This document shows, in pieces, positions 63,767-64,000 of a stretch of 64,000 nucleotides of DNA. Position 1 is the first letter of the stretch. Each line of letters opens with the position of its first letter. The DNA is from Comamonadaceae bacterium (GTDB taxonomy: Bacteria; Pseudomonadota; Gammaproteobacteria; Burkholderiales; Burkholderiaceae_C), in assembly GCA_947373185.1 (NCBI GenBank), contig CANBWP010000006.1, positions 42,714 to 106,713 of the forward strand, given 5' to 3'. Under the pieces are notes generated by a model. That model did not search any database, was not told where the DNA came from, and worked only from the letters and a program-made list of their open reading frames with translations. The position numbers were made by a program, and so were the translations under genes.

Positions 63767-64000
63767 TTAGGCCGATTTGGGCGGGGGCGATACTTTGAAC
63801 CAAGCCGCGTACATGGCGGGCAAAGCCAACAAAGTCAGTGCGGTGGCCACAATCAGGCCCCCCATGATGGCAACAGCCATGGGCCCCCAAAACACGCTTC
63901 TGGACAAGGGAATCATGGCCAAAACAGCGGCCGCTGCGGTGAGCACAATGGGGCGCAAACGTCTGACGGCAGATTCCACAATGGCCTCCCAAGCCGGCAC
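63767..64000 (-). CDS. RND-family efflux pump permease, C-terminal fragment (cut by window edge)
   Basis: The last 77 or so codons are visible: AVRRLRPIVLTAAAAVLAMIPLSRSVFWGPMAVAIMGGLIVATALTLLALPAMYAAWFKVSPPPKSA. These are transmembrane helices 11 and 12 and the short tail of AcrB/CzcA-like RND transporters (R-L-R-P-I-x-L-T, then G-P-M-A-V-A-I-M-G-G). The start and the rest of the protein lie beyond the right edge. Substrate class cannot be told from this part. Confidence 0.85.
   Translation of the reverse strand: MPAWEAIVESAVRRLRPIVLTAAAAVLAMIPLSRSVFWGPMAVAIMGGLIVATALTLLALPAMYAAWFKVSPPPKSA

Noticed and set aside
1..64000. CRISPR arrays, prophage, insertion sequences, rRNA operons.
   Set aside because: No regularly spaced direct repeats, transposase or integrase motifs, structural phage genes or rRNA segments were found on reading both strands.

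Overview
The window is bacterial chromosome from a betaproteobacterium of order Burkholderiales, most likely family Comamonadaceae (Limnohabitans- or Rhodoferax-like). This is inferred from gene content: the EarP/EF-P pair with Arg32 in EF-P, a Bug/TctC-type solute-binding protein, a polyhydroxybutyrate phasin, several branched-chain-amino-acid type (HAAT) ABC importers, and the order tig-clpP-clpX-lon. No replication genes, rRNA, phage, intact insertion sequence or CRISPR array is visible. Coding density is high and no gene-free stretch reaches 300 bases; the longest are the regions upstream of hupB (about 266 bases) and of the livK-like gene (about 274 bases).

Layout. Bases 1-5.7 kb, minus strand: hupB, tRNA-Val, ppiD, tRNA-His, a Stealth-family phosphotransferase, a pterin carbinolamine dehydratase and an S9 peptidase cut by the left edge. 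6-10.6 kb, minus: uvrC, pgsA, a DMT-superfamily permease and a tartrate/D-malate dehydrogenase. 10.66-13.35 kb, plus: earP, efp (its target) and a LOG-family phosphoribohydrolase. 13.4-24.9 kb, minus: an 11-gene run with overlaps or gaps of 10 bases or less, encoding a deacetylase-fold hydrolase, thioesterase, nitroreductase, HAAT importer (fused LivH-LivM, LivG, LivF; no binding protein), nicotinate phosphoribosyltransferase, NhaD antiporter, 2-hydroxyacid dehydrogenase, RmuC and an MFS permease. 25-30.4 kb: phasin, patatin-like lipoprotein, DUF423 protein, ahpF, ahpC and a short-chain dehydrogenase. 30.5-38.7 kb: acs, a YqhA-like protein, class I fumarase, murI, a YgjP-like metallopeptidase, an Atg22/UMF1-type transporter, a conserved hypothetical, tRNA-Leu(UAA) and a 56-residue basic protein.

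38.9-43.9 kb, plus: a complete second HAAT importer (binding protein, LivH, a LivM-LivG fusion, LivF). 44-50.6 kb: DUF4337 protein, VOC protein, Tat-exported dienelactone hydrolase, a small Cys-rich protein, a MacA/permease/ATPase export system and a Tat-exported alpha/beta hydrolase. 50.8-54.3 kb, plus: DUF1648 protein, then a TctC-type binding protein, an isocitrate/isopropylmalate-type dehydrogenase and a metal-dependent amidohydrolase. 54.3-57.6 kb: an AT3-SGNH acyltransferase, a GFA-domain protein, an AT-rich stretch with a broken queuosine-precursor transporter remnant, tRNA-Cys and tRNA-Gly. 57.7-63.7 kb, minus: tRNA-Leu(UAG), tig, clpP, clpX, lon. The right edge cuts an RND efflux pump.

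How the genes fit together. The window mixes housekeeping blocks (protein quality control, translation-factor modification, repair, phospholipid synthesis) with uptake and catabolism of small organic acids and amino acids (two HAAT systems, TctC-type binding protein, two hydroxyacid decarboxylating dehydrogenases, fumarase, acetyl-CoA synthetase) and carbon storage (phasin). The most notable non-coding signals are a pair of near-identical 17-base sites bracketing the phasin promoter, a 21-base palindrome before the acyl-CoA dehydrogenase-type SDR, a heat-shock-like promoter before lon, and a 13-base long-range inverted repeat that covers the livK ribosome binding site.
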